A stretch of DNA of 64,000 nucleotides from Myxococcales bacterium. GTDB taxonomy: Bacteria > Myxococcota_A > Polyangia > Polyangiales > Houyiibacteriaceae. The notes below the pieces were generated by a model, which saw only the letters and a program-made list of their open reading frames with translations, was not told the DNA's origin and ran no database searches. Each line of letters begins with the position of its first letter. Position 1 is the stretch's first letter. Below, in pieces: positions 1 to 8,566 of this stretch. The stretch lies in NCBI GenBank assembly GCA_029861865.1, contig JAOTYL010000014.1, positions 59,445 through 123,444 of the forward strand, written 5' to 3'. The position numbers and the translations under genes are program-made.

Positions 1-456
1 GCAGGCACGTTCGGGCCGGACGTTCGAATGGGCGGCTTCAATGGCGCCCTTCGCTTTCGACCCGCCTCTCACTTCGGAATCGACCTCGGCTCCGGTTATT
101 TTGCGGGCAACGACTATGAAGGAGACTTCCGCTCCGAAGTCCCCATTACGATGAACTTCCTGTTCTTCGTCAATCCGAAGAGCAAGGTACAGTTCTACGT
201 GCTGCTCGGGCCCGGACTGTCTTTCGGTAAGAAGGAAACCTTTGCCGAGGTTCGCAACATGATACACGCGGGTGGCCAAGCAGGCGCGGGGCTCGAGTTC
301 CGCCTCGCTCCTGGGTTCGCGCTAAACGCAGACGTTCGGGGTGTGTTGCGACACCGGATCGACAATGACCCGCGACCCGAGTTCATCGACGGGACGCGCT
401 CTACCGACACCTCCGGCGGCGCGCTCCTCACATTTGGTGGAACGTTTTACTTTTAG
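1..456 (+). CDS. Outer-membrane beta-barrel protein, C-terminal part (partial)
   Basis: The frame is open from base 1 and ends at a TAG at 454-456, so the gene begins upstream of the window. An internal ATG lies at 28 but nothing marks it as the true start. About 150 residues are visible, with alternating polar and aromatic strands (GIDLGSGYF, YVLLGPGLSFG, AGLEFRLAPGF). The protein ends in FGGTFYF; a terminal Phe in a beta-strand is the classic BAM-recognised signal of outer-membrane barrels. It resembles OmpA-like or 'outer membrane protein beta-barrel' families. The specific function is not recognisable. Confidence 0.6.
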   Translation, partial: AGTFGPDVRMGGFNGALRFRPASHFGIDLGSGYFAGNDYEGDFRSEVPITMNFLFFVNPKSKVQFYVLLGPGLSFGKKETFAEVRNMIHAGGQAGAGLEFRLAPGFALNADVRGVLRHRIDNDPRPEFIDGTRSTDTSGGALLTFGGTFYF

Positions 457-531
457 TTAGGCCGCGTGGATGATGCCGGTCGGGCCTGCCGCCCGTCAAT
501 TGGTCCCACCCCACCGCTCCCACGCTATCGC

Positions 532-1101
532 CTAGGGACGGTTGCTGCTTCGACGCGAACCGAAGAGCTTCTTGAAGAAGCCCTCGTCTTCTTCCTCGTC
601 ACCGTCGTCTTCCTGTTGAGTCGCCTTTTTCCCTGGTAGCGGTGGTGGCACCGTGACCGCGGGAATCTGATCCGACGCCTTTTCGAGCTCCTCGAGATCG
701 TCCTCGTCCACCAGCAACACGAAATCATCGGAGGGATCGATGATCTCGACCTCCGTGTTCTCACCCTCCCATAGGTCTTGCGCGAGCCCCGGATGCTGCA
801 GGTCTTCGGCCTCGACCGTCGATGCCTTCGCCTCGATTGGCAAGATGCTGGCGCCGTCCGCTAGAGCGTTTAGCTCGTCATCGACCGCCGCCAAGTCCGC
901 TGGCTCGCCGCCTTCAAAACGGCGAAGAACCGCCGAAACTTCGTCCTCGTCCTTCCCTAACTCGGCAAGGGCGTCTTCAAGCTCAGAGAGCTTCTCTTCG
1001 GAGACCGCCACGCAATAAATGTCACAGGAAATCGACGCCTCGTAAAGTCTTTCACCGAGAAAGAGACCTACATGTCGGCTAAGATCCTGCGAGCGCCGCA
1101 C
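532..1101 (-). CDS. Acidic hypothetical protein downstream of alaS
   Basis: A 189-codon frame read from GTG at 1101, starting 30 bases after the alaS stop and in the same direction, so probably co-transcribed with it. The product is strongly acidic (runs of EE/DD), with a Pro-rich linker (VTVPPPLPGKK) and a short C-terminal amphipathic segment (GFFKKLFGSRR). There is no signal peptide or membrane segment, and I recognise no family. The start is uncertain: there is no Shine-Dalgarno at 1101, and a later GTG at 1011 would give a wholly acidic 159-residue protein. The C-terminal basic/hydrophobic tail could bind a partner or the membrane (inference). Confidence 0.5.
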   Translation of the reverse strand: MRRSQDLSRHVGLFLGERLYEASISCDIYCVAVSEEKLSELEDALAELGKDEDEVSAVLRRFEGGEPADLAAVDDELNALADGASILPIEAKASTVEAEDLQHPGLAQDLWEGENTEVEIIDPSDDFVLLVDEDDLEELEKASDQIPAVTVPPPLPGKKATQQEDDGDEEEDEGFFKKLFGSRRSSNRP

Positions 1102-1130
1102 GAATTAGGGCCAGTTTGGAGTTTGTGCCG

Positions 1131-3797
1131 TCACTTAGAGAGCCCCACGAGCTCGTAGACCTTCGCGACAGCCTCGTTGAGGCGGCTCGGATCGGGACCA
1201 CCCGCCTGCGCGAAGTCTGGGCGCCCTCCCCCGTTGCCGCCGACGACCGCGGCCGCCGCCTTCACGATGTCACCTGCAGGAAAGCGATCGGTGAGGCCCT
1301 TGGACACGCTACACACGAGCAGAGCTTTCTTGCCATCCTTGCTGGGCGAGCCCAATAGAACGACTGCCGGCGCAAGCTTGTCGCGCAGCTGGTCGGCCAT
1401 CTCGCGAAGCGTTCCGGCATCACCGATTTCGACGATCGCTCCGAGAACGCTAGCATCGTCTACCTTTCGCGCTGCCGCCGAGAGATCCCCGCTCCCCCCC
1501 GACATGATCGATCGGTTGAGGCGATCGATCTCACGCTGCGCATCTTTCTGTTGCTCGATGAGTCGCCCAACACGATCGCGGAGCTGTTGCGCCGGCGCTT
1601 TGAGTAACGAAGCTGCACCTGTGAGCTCGGATTCGACCTCGCGAAGGTGAGTAAGCGCGTTGAGCCCCGTCGTTGCCTCAAGCCGTCGGACACCAGCCGC
1701 AAGTCCGGTCTCGGATAGGATCTTGAAGAGCCCGATGTCTCCGGTGCGGGAGGCATGCGTTCCACCACAAAGTTCGAGCGACGGCCCTATGCGCAGCATC
1801 CGGACCACATCCCCATATTTCTCCTCGAAGATGCCGATTGCACCCCGCGCTTTGGCCTCGTCCATCGGTAGCACTTCGGTCGTGATCTCGGTGTTCTCTA
1901 GGATTTCGCGGTTCACGAGGTCTTCGATCGCCTCGATCTCGGTGGGCTCCAACGGCCGGGTTCCGCTGTAGTCGAAGCGAAGTCGGTCGGGGCCAACGAG
2001 CGAGCCCTTTTGCGTGGCGGTGGGGCCGATCACCTGGCGAAGGGCCCAGTGAAGCAGATGCGTGGCGCTGTGGTTCCGCCGCGTCGCGCTCCGAGCGGCG
2101 TGATCGACACGCATGTCGACCTCGACGTTGGGCGTGAACGATCCGGACGCCACCCGGCCACGATGAACGATGAGGCCATCCACAGGCTTCTGCGTGTCCT
2201 CGACCTCGAAGAGCGATCCATCGAGCTCGATCGAGCCTCGATCTCCGACCTGGCCTCCCTGCTCCGGGTAGAAGGGCGTCACTCGAGTGATCACTTCGCC
2301 GACTTGGCCGGATTCGAGCTTCGAAACGATGCCCTCGTCGGAAATGATCGCAAGCAACTCGCTCCGTTCGCTCTCGGCGTCATAGCCTTGAAACTCGACC
2401 GTTCCGATCTGCGCGGCCACGGTCGGGTACACATCGGCCACCGCACTGCTCCCTACCTTGGAGCCCTGACTTCGCGCGCGCGCCTTCTCGAGCTCCTCTG
2501 TGAAGCCGTCGTGGTCGACCTCGAAGCCTTGCTCTCGACCGATGACCTCTTGCAGATCGACGGGGAAACCATAGGTGTCGTAAAGACGAAAGGCCACTTC
2601 GCCAGGTAGCGAGCGCGTCCCCCTCGTTTCCATCCATTCGTCGTTGCTGTCGATGAGCTGGAGACCCCTGTCGAGGGTATGGCGAAACCTCTGTTCCTCT
2701 TGTAGGGCTATCTCCTCGATGAGCGCGCGACGCTCGACGAGCTGTGGATAAATGGTCCCCATGTTGTCGACGACGCGAAGTGCGCAGTGATGGAGAAACG
2801 GCTCGCCGATGCCCAACCGATGACCGTGCCGAATCGCGCGCCGCATGACGCGTCGAAGAACGTACGCTCGACCGTCCTTGTCGGGAAAAACACCCTCAGA
2901 AATCAAGAAGGCGGTGGTTCGCGCGTGGTCGGCGATGACGCGCATGCTGATGTCGTCTTCCGATTGGCCCGACCGATAGCGTTTGCCAGAGAGTTCCGCG
3001 GCTAGGTCCACCACCGGCCGGAGCAGATCGGTGTCGTAGTTGCTGAGCACGCCCTGCGACACGACCGCAATGCGCTCGAGGCCGGCCCCCGTGTCGATGG
3101 ACGGCGCGGGGAGCGAGACCATCTTGCCGTCTTGATGTCGCTCGAACTGCATGAAGACCAAGTTCCAAAGCTCGAACCAGCCTCGGCCGTCGGGAGTCGG
3201 CTCCTCGCCAAAGGTCCGTGGATCGACGTCGTCGAGACCGAGGCAGTAGTGGATCTCCGAGCAGGGACCGCAAGGACCCGTATCCCCCATCTGCCAGAAG
3301 TTGTCCTTCGCGCCGCAGCGAATGATCCGGTCGTCCGAGAAGCCGGTCACATCGGCCCAGATCTTGGCCGCCTCATCGTCGGCGGGGGCAAGGTCTTTCT
3401 CCCCGCCGAAAACCGTGACCACCATCCGTTCCGGCTCGAACGCCAGCGTGTTCGTGAAGTAGTCCCAGGCGTATTGAATGGCCTCGCGCTTGAAGTAGTC
3501 GCCAAACGAGAAGTTGCCGAGCATCTCGAAGAACGTGTGATGCCTCGCCGTTACGCCGACGTTTTCGAGGTCGTTGTGCTTTCCGCTGATACGAATGCAC
3601 TTCTGCGAGGATGTTGCACGGCTGTAAGCACGTTCGTCTTTGCCGGTGAATACGTCCTTGAACGGCACCATGCCAGCGTTGGCAAACATGAGCGTTGGGT
3701 CGTTTGGCGGCACCAGAGGGCCCGAAGCCACTCGTTCGTGCTCGCGGTCCTCAAAGAAACGCAGAAAGGATTCGCGAATTTCGGTCGACGACGCCAT
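1131..3797 (-). CDS. alaS: Alanyl-tRNA synthetase
   Basis: Class II synthetase that charges tRNA-Ala with alanine; cytoplasmic. At 888 residues it is the usual full length. The N-terminal catalytic domain starts with the family signature (PNDPTLMFANAGMVPFKD). The editing domain carries the Zn-binding pairs HSATH and CGGTH that clear mischarged Ser/Gly. The C-terminal C-Ala domain has a coiled segment (LIEQQKDAQREIDRLNRS) and ends in a Gly-rich region (GGNGGGRPDFAQAGG). It is divergent from recN across about 60 bp, which must hold both promoters. Confidence 0.97.
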   Translation of the reverse strand: MASSTEIRESFLRFFEDREHERVASGPLVPPNDPTLMFANAGMVPFKDVFTGKDERAYSRATSSQKCIRISGKHNDLENVGVTARHHTFFEMLGNFSFGDYFKREAIQYAWDYFTNTLAFEPERMVVTVFGGEKDLAPADDEAAKIWADVTGFSDDRIIRCGAKDNFWQMGDTGPCGPCSEIHYCLGLDDVDPRTFGEEPTPDGRGWFELWNLVFMQFERHQDGKMVSLPAPSIDTGAGLERIAVVSQGVLSNYDTDLLRPVVDLAAELSGKRYRSGQSEDDISMRVIADHARTTAFLISEGVFPDKDGRAYVLRRVMRRAIRHGHRLGIGEPFLHHCALRVVDNMGTIYPQLVERRALIEEIALQEEQRFRHTLDRGLQLIDSNDEWMETRGTRSLPGEVAFRLYDTYGFPVDLQEVIGREQGFEVDHDGFTEELEKARARSQGSKVGSSAVADVYPTVAAQIGTVEFQGYDAESERSELLAIISDEGIVSKLESGQVGEVITRVTPFYPEQGGQVGDRGSIELDGSLFEVEDTQKPVDGLIVHRGRVASGSFTPNVEVDMRVDHAARSATRRNHSATHLLHWALRQVIGPTATQKGSLVGPDRLRFDYSGTRPLEPTEIEAIEDLVNREILENTEITTEVLPMDEAKARGAIGIFEEKYGDVVRMLRIGPSLELCGGTHASRTGDIGLFKILSETGLAAGVRRLEATTGLNALTHLREVESELTGAASLLKAPAQQLRDRVGRLIEQQKDAQREIDRLNRSIMSGGSGDLSAAARKVDDASVLGAIVEIGDAGTLREMADQLRDKLAPAVVLLGSPSKDGKKALLVCSVSKGLTDRFPAGDIVKAAAAVVGGNGGGRPDFAQAGGPDPSRLNEAVAKVYELVGLSK

Positions 3798-3857
3798 TCG
3801 CTTCGTTTGCTAGCGCTTGTGCAGCGCCCATGCAACGCCTGTGCTAGAGACCTGCCC

Positions 3858-5555
3858 GTGTTGACGTGTCTGCGCGTCCGGAACTTCGCGATCATCGAGG
3901 AGCTCGAAGTGAACCTAGACGCCGGGCTCAATATCGTCACTGGAGAGACCGGCGCCGGAAAGTCGATCCTGGTCGATGCCTTGCAGCTGGTGCTCGGGGC
4001 TCGAGGGCGCCCAGAGGTGGTCCGAACCGACGCAGAGGCGGCCGAGGTCGAGGCTCTCTTCGACATCTCCGATGACCTCGGCGCGCTCAACACGCTCCGA
4101 GAACAGGGCCTCGGAACCGAGGGTGAGCTGATCGTCCGGCGGGTGGTCAATGCGTCGGGTCGAACACGCGCTTACATCAACGGCAGGCTCGCGACCCTTG
4201 GCCAGCTTCGAGAGGTCACGAAAGGCCTCGCAGACATTTCCTCGCAGCACGAGTTCCACTCGCTCGCGGACCCGCGACAACATCTCACGTATCTCGACGC
4301 CTTTGGCGATCACGGGCGGTTGGTCGAAGAGGTCGGCGCCGCTCATGCCCTGTTGGTCGAGGTGGCAGGCCGGCTCGAAGAAGTCGTCTCCGAAGAACGC
4401 GGCCGCGCCGACAGAGAGGACCTGCTTCGGTTTCAGATCGGTGAGATCGACGCGATTGCCGACGTGCTCGACAACGAAGATGCGCTCCTCGCCGAGCGCG
4501 AGCGGCTTCGACACGCGGAACATCTCGGGAGCGCCGCAGGGGAAGCCGAAGCGCAACTCTACGCCGAGGACGATGCCATTTGCGGGTCGCTCTCCCGGAT
4601 TGCGACATCGGTGGACCAAGCCTCGCGGTTTGATTCGGCGCTCGCTGCGGTCGCCGACCAGATCAAGGATGCACTAGTGCAGCTCGAGGACGCCGCGTCG
4701 GAGCTCGGTCGTTACGCGCGCGACCTCTCCTTCGACCCGCAGCGCTTGGCCCAGCTCGAAGAGCAGCTCGACCAGCTACAGCGTATCAAGCGCAAGTATG
4801 GCGGACACCGAGCCGAGGTCATCGCTCACCGCGACCAGGCCAGCACGGAGCTCGATTCCCTCGAGCGTTACGAGGAGCGTGTCGACGGCGCCCAGCGCGA
4901 GTACGACGAAGCATTGGCGCGTGCGACCACGGCGGCCCTCTCTCTACGGAAGAACCGGCAGGTGGCGGCAAAACGGCTGAGCAAAGCGATCAGCCAAGAG
5001 CTGGCGTCGCTCGGCATGGGCGAGGCCAAGGTCACCGTCGAGCTCGCTGCGCTCGAAGGCGGCCCCCGAGAGCTCCAAGTCGAAGGTGCCCGTCTTTCGC
5101 CGAGCGGGATCGACCGCGCCGAGTTGTTGATCGCACCGAACCGAGGCGAGGAGGCCAAGCCGCTCCGCAAGATCGCGAGCGGCGGCGAGCTCTCTCGATC
5201 GATGTTGGCGATCAAACGCGTGCTCGCCGGCCTCGGGCCCGCAAGCCTCTACGTCTTCGACGAGGTCGATGCCGGGGTCGGCGGCGCCGTCGCCGAAGTC
5301 ATCGGACGCAAGATCCACGACGTGGCCCAGCACAGCCAGGTACTCTGTATCACCCATTTGCCCCAGATCTCGGTCTACGCCGACGCTCACTATCGCGTGC
5401 ACAAAGAGGTGGTGGGCGAAAGAACGAAGAGCGACATCCGATTGCTCTCCGACACCGAGCGGTTGGAGGAGATTGCGCGGATGTTGGGCGGCGTTCAGGT
5501 GACCGAGCAGGCGAGGGCCGCCGCGGAGCAGTTGATCCAAGGCGCAAACGCCTGA
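3858..5555 (+). CDS. recN: DNA repair protein RecN
   Basis: SMC-like ATPase of recombinational double-strand-break repair. The frame is open far upstream (from 3132, antisense to alaS), but homology begins at GTG 3858 (VLTCLRVRNFAI), giving 565 residues, normal for RecN. Walker A GETGAGKS is at residues 29-36, followed by coiled coil (for example QLEEQLDQLQRIKRKYGG). The C-terminal lobe has the ABC signature (KIASGGELSRSMLAIK) and Walker B (LYVFDEVDAGVGG). TTG at 3861 is an alternative start. It is divergent from alaS. Confidence 0.95.
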   Translation: MLTCLRVRNFAIIEELEVNLDAGLNIVTGETGAGKSILVDALQLVLGARGRPEVVRTDAEAAEVEALFDISDDLGALNTLREQGLGTEGELIVRRVVNASGRTRAYINGRLATLGQLREVTKGLADISSQHEFHSLADPRQHLTYLDAFGDHGRLVEEVGAAHALLVEVAGRLEEVVSEERGRADREDLLRFQIGEIDAIADVLDNEDALLAERERLRHAEHLGSAAGEAEAQLYAEDDAICGSLSRIATSVDQASRFDSALAAVADQIKDALVQLEDAASELGRYARDLSFDPQRLAQLEEQLDQLQRIKRKYGGHRAEVIAHRDQASTELDSLERYEERVDGAQREYDEALARATTAALSLRKNRQVAAKRLSKAISQELASLGMGEAKVTVELAALEGGPRELQVEGARLSPSGIDRAELLIAPNRGEEAKPLRKIASGGELSRSMLAIKRVLAGLGPASLYVFDEVDAGVGGAVAEVIGRKIHDVAQHSQVLCITHLPQISVYADAHYRVHKEVVGERTKSDIRLLSDTERLEEIARMLGGVQVTEQARAAAEQLIQGANA

Positions 5556-5571
5556 TTCAGAGCCAGTAACG

Positions 5572-5973
5572 CTACCGCCGGCCGAGATTTGCCTCGTCGA
5601 TCTGGTCGTTCAGCGTCCAGAAGTCGTAGAGGACGCCGATGAATAGAAGGCCGCCGGTGAAGAAGTAGAGGACGGCCGTCCAGATCTTCCCGATGTAGAG
5701 ACGGTGGAGGCCGAGCGCGCCGAGGAACGTGAGAAGGACCCAGGCGACGTTGTAACTGTACTGGCCCTCCTCGTATCGAACGTCCGCCGAGCGCTCGAGT
5801 GACGGCATCAAGAATAGATCGACGATCCAGCCGATGAGGAGCAGACCCCCGGTGAAGAACCAGATCGTGCCCGAGATCGGTTTGCCGTAGTAGAACCGAT
5901 GCGCACCCATGAAGCCGAAGATCCAAAGGACATAGCCGATGGCCAGGCTATGCGTGTTGGTGGTGCGCTCCAT
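5572..5973 (-). CDS. Double TM2-domain membrane protein
   Basis: A small inner-membrane protein of 133 residues made of two TM2 domains. Each is a pair of helices with the family pattern 'F-x-G-x-H-R-F/L-Y-x-G-K' (FMGAHRFYYGK and LGALGLHRLYIGK), followed by a second helix ending in D (WIVDLF, VLYDFW). I start at ATG 5973 (MERTTNTHSLAIGYV) because the upstream extension to 6018 is basic and not TM2-like. TM2 proteins have no settled function. The stop lies 17 bases from the convergent recN stop. Confidence 0.8.
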   Translation of the reverse strand: MERTTNTHSLAIGYVLWIFGFMGAHRFYYGKPISGTIWFFTGGLLLIGWIVDLFLMPSLERSADVRYEEGQYSYNVAWVLLTFLGALGLHRLYIGKIWTAVLYFFTGGLLFIGVLYDFWTLNDQIDEANLGRR

Positions 5974-6036
5974 GCGGCCTCGTCTAGCATGCGCGGAGCT
6001 GTCCTGCGAGCAGGACACCGACGCGCAACGTTGACG

Positions 6037-6075
6037 CTGGCACTGGCACTGGCACTGGCACTGGCACTGGCACTG
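6037..6075. repeat. Hexanucleotide array, locus 1 (CTGGCA x 6.5)
   Basis: Perfect tandem CTGGCA on the + strand, equivalent to CAGTGC on the - strand. It sits 7 bases beyond the stop of the thioesterase-like gene and upstream of the TM2 gene, both on the - strand. The same unit in degenerate form builds the arrays at 31546 and 40786. A small hairpin (GTCCTG/CAGGAC arms, 6001-6016) lies just beside it. Confidence 0.9.
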
Positions 6076-6081
6076 AAGGAG

Positions 6082-6597
6082 CTATCGCATTTCCTTCGGG
6101 CCCACCAGCGTTCGCAGCGTCGCCTCGGCCACGACGTCGCCACCCTCGTCCTTCAATACCACCCGAACCTGGTATTCCTGCTTGGCGCTGGTGTCGATCG
6201 GCGGACAGTGGCACTCGCCGGTGATCGTCCCGCGCGCTTTCTTGAGGTAGTCGACCCCGATTCCCGCCACGATGAAGCGAGCATCGTCTGGAAGGGTGTA
6301 GGCCACTGCGATGTTGCCCGTCAGCTCAGCCAGATTGGCGAGCGCGATCGCGTGAATCGAGGCAAGGTGGTTTCGCACCGAATGCCGATCGGTCACCGTG
6401 ACACGGGAGTATCCCTCTCCGAGCTCTTCGATGTTGGCGCGCATCGTACCCGTATAAGGCGCCATCCTTCCCACGAGCCGGCTGAAAACCACATTCCCTC
6501 CCGGTAGCGGGCTGAGCTTCTTCCACATCGTGCGGACCACATTGGTCGGGGACTCGGTGGTGAGGGCCTTGGCGTTGAGGAAAGTCGTGAGTGCCAT
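6082..6597 (-). CDS. Hotdog-fold thioesterase-like protein (DUF4442 type)
   Basis: A 171-residue protein with the DUF4442 pattern. The N-terminal helix MWKKLSPLPGG leads to a central helix region (RNHLASIHAIALANLAELTG) equivalent to the hotdog core helix of PaaI-like thioesterases. The last third forms strands (YQVRVVLKDEGGDVVAEATLRTLV). Relatives act on acyl-CoA thioesters, but catalysis is unproven for DUF4442. It is followed on the - strand by the hexamer array and the TM2 gene. Confidence 0.75.
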   Translation of the reverse strand: MALTTFLNAKALTTESPTNVVRTMWKKLSPLPGGNVVFSRLVGRMAPYTGTMRANIEELGEGYSRVTVTDRHSVRNHLASIHAIALANLAELTGNIAVAYTLPDDARFIVAGIGVDYLKKARGTITGECHCPPIDTSAKQEYQVRVVLKDEGGDVVAEATLRTLVGPKEMR

Positions 6598-6663
6598 ACC
6601 GGTAGCCTACGAAGGCGCGGAACGAACGCCAACATGCATGGTTGCGGGGTGCCCTTGCAGAAT

Positions 6664-7353
6664 TCACTCAGAAAGGCGAACGTCCCCGCAGGAAGGGCCG
6701 AAAACCGCCTCGAGAGCGCCCGTGCTCTCTTCTCGAATCACCTGCTCAACGCGCAGGGTGCCCGACAGGGGGCACTGGACGTCATCCAATGTGATGTCGA
6801 CGTAGTCGGCGTGAATCGTGAACAAGAGCCCATCGGGATACCGGGCGACCCCCTCAATGGTCGTGTCGTAGGTGATTGAGCCCGTCAGTAAAGCTTCGCT
6901 CAGGGTGATTCCTCGATGCATGTGAACCGTCAGGCTTCCGGTGCCGCCGGACCCGATCACGCCGATCGAGAGGTCGAAGTCGATGTCGTCCCCACTCGAG
7001 GACAAAGTGCCGTCGATCGTCCCGTTGCTGACGCTGCAATTATCGTAGGTGATCAGGGAGCCTTCCTCGGCGACACACTCCTCGAGGGACGCCTTCTGAC
7101 GCAGGAATTCGATGAACACGCCGGCCCCATCCTGACCTGCATTCGCCACCGCACTGAGCTCGGAATAGATCCGGGTCATCGCGATGAGCGCGTCGGGATC
7201 GCTGGGATTTTCGATCAGAGTGTCGAGGCGCGCTGTCGAAACCACTGCGTTTCCCGCCGACGCGGCGGCCGAGGACACCCCGGAGGGTTCCTGGTCAGCG
7301 CACCCGTAACAAACCAGCAGGAGCGCCGTAGTGATCGATAACCTCTCCTTCAT
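6664..7353 (-). CDS. Putative lipoprotein
   Basis: A 229-residue exported protein. The N-terminus (MKERLSITTALLLVCYGC) is a short basic stretch plus hydrophobic core ending at Cys18. This is a weak lipobox, with Cys-Tyr-Gly before the Cys. The mature part is low in Lys and rich in Gly/Ser/Thr (GTIDGTLSSSGDDIDFDLS), suggesting beta structure, with several Cys that could form disulfides. I recognise no family. Its start codon lies directly beside a 14-bp hairpin (7362-7408), so translation may be structure-controlled (inference). Confidence 0.6.
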   Translation of the reverse strand: MKERLSITTALLLVCYGCADQEPSGVSSAAASAGNAVVSTARLDTLIENPSDPDALIAMTRIYSELSAVANAGQDGAGVFIEFLRQKASLEECVAEEGSLITYDNCSVSNGTIDGTLSSSGDDIDFDLSIGVIGSGGTGSLTVHMHRGITLSEALLTGSITYDTTIEGVARYPDGLLFTIHADYVDITLDDVQCPLSGTLRVEQVIREESTGALEAVFGPSCGDVRLSE

Positions 7354-7361
7354 TTCATCCC

Positions 7362-7417
7362 CCCTACCTGATGCCAGAGGCCTTTACGACCCCCGGTATC
7401 AGGTAGGGCCTTTTTTT
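7362..7417. promoter_or_regulatory. Long hairpin overlapping the lipoprotein ribosome-binding site
   Basis: The arms CCCTACCTGAT (7362-7372) and ATCAGGTAGGG (7398-7408) are perfectly complementary and extend by three more pairs to 14. T7 follows on the + strand only. All neighbouring genes read on the - strand, where the order is A7, hairpin, GGG, then ATG at 7353. It is therefore in the wrong orientation to terminate those transcripts. Instead its 3' arm covers the purine-rich Shine-Dalgarno of the lipoprotein gene. Confidence 0.55.
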
Positions 7418-7441
7418 GTCCACTGCCAACGTAGCGCCACC

Positions 7442-8557
7442 CTATGCCGTGATCAGCTTGGCAAGACGGGCGAGGCTCTCGTGTGCGCCGCCGAGGGTGA
7501 ACTCGAGGAGCTTCGACGTCATGAAGTAGCGGTAAAGCGGATAGTCTCGGTCAAACCCCATTCCGCCATGGACGTGTTGGGCTGCCGCAACGACCCGAGC
7601 GCCGGCCTCGGACGCCCAAAACTTCGCGACCGAGAGCTCCTTGTCCGCGTCCAGCCCTCGATCGAGGCGCCAACAGGCCTGCCACATCGATGACTTCATC
7701 GCCTGCACGTCGATGTACGCGTCGCCAACACGCTGGGTCACGCCCTGAAAGGTCGCGATCGGCACGCCAAACTGCTTTCGCTCACCCGCGTATTGGGCGG
7801 TCATGAAGAGGGCCTGTTCAGCGATGCCGAGCTCGATCGCGCAGATCCCGAGGCTGGTTCGATCCACGAGGTACCGGAGGACTTGCATGCCATTGTCGGT
7901 CGTGCCCAACACATCGTCTGATGAGACGGCTGCATCGTCGAGCTCGAGCAACCAAAGAGGCTCTCCATTGGTGCCCCGCTGTTCCCCCAACCTCACACCC
8001 TTGGTTTTGGGATCGACCAGAAGGACCATGGCTGCACCGTCGTCGGTTCGGGCTGGGACGACGATCCTGTCGGCGAGGTCGGCATAGGCCACATTGCTGA
8101 ATCGCCCGGTCACTGACCATCGATCACCGACAAGCGTTGCGACCGCCGATGGCTTCATTGGATTGCGGCTACCGAGATCGACCAGGGCCGCTCCGATGAT
8201 CACGCGTCCCTGTGCGATCCCCCCGAGGAAGCGATTCTTCTGCTCGGAGGTGCCGAACTCGGCTAGCGGAAGCGCTGCGGCGACCAGCGTGCTGAGCGCA
8301 GGGATCGGCGCGACGGTGCGTCCGACCTGGTGGAGGAGCAAACAGAGCTCGGTGAGCCCCATCCCCGCCCCGCCATGCTCTTCTGGAATCGCGAGACCGA
8401 GCATCTCGGAATCTGCGAGCTGCTGCCAAGCACGCTGGTGAAACCACTTGCCGTCTTTGGCGAGAGCCTTGAGGGAGTCATCGGTGACGATGTCGCCCAA
8501 CACCTGCTTCACGAGGTCGCGAATGCTGTCCTGGTCGTCCGAAAACGAAAAATCCAT
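7442..8557 (-). CDS. Acyl-CoA dehydrogenase, small-subunit type
   Basis: A 371-residue flavoprotein of the ACAD family (MDFSFSDDQDSIRDLV, middle beta-domain, C-terminal helical domain with GGMGFDRDYPLYRYF and LGGAHESLARLAK). It oxidises acyl-CoA thioesters to enoyl-CoA, passing electrons to ETF. A GAGG Shine-Dalgarno precedes ATG 8557. It lies 9 bases after another ACAD on the same strand. Such pairs are typical of heteromeric (alpha2beta2) enzymes like the ChsE/FadE types, where one subunit carries the catalytic Glu. Which subunit is catalytic here is not decided by eye. Confidence 0.85.
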   Translation of the reverse strand: MDFSFSDDQDSIRDLVKQVLGDIVTDDSLKALAKDGKWFHQRAWQQLADSEMLGLAIPEEHGGAGMGLTELCLLLHQVGRTVAPIPALSTLVAAALPLAEFGTSEQKNRFLGGIAQGRVIIGAALVDLGSRNPMKPSAVATLVGDRWSVTGRFSNVAYADLADRIVVPARTDDGAAMVLLVDPKTKGVRLGEQRGTNGEPLWLLELDDAAVSSDDVLGTTDNGMQVLRYLVDRTSLGICAIELGIAEQALFMTAQYAGERKQFGVPIATFQGVTQRVGDAYIDVQAMKSSMWQACWRLDRGLDADKELSVAKFWASEAGARVVAAAQHVHGGMGFDRDYPLYRYFMTSKLLEFTLGGAHESLARLAKLITA

Positions 8558-8566
8558 GATCGTGCC

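Noticed and set aside
3132..3857. N-terminal extension of the recN frame
   Set aside because: Lies antisense to alaS and lacks RecN similarity; homology begins at GTG 3858.
6001..6016. GTCCTG/CAGGAC hairpin as a terminator
   Set aside because: Stem of only 6 bp, no T-tract; lies just upstream of the TM2 gene and is weak.
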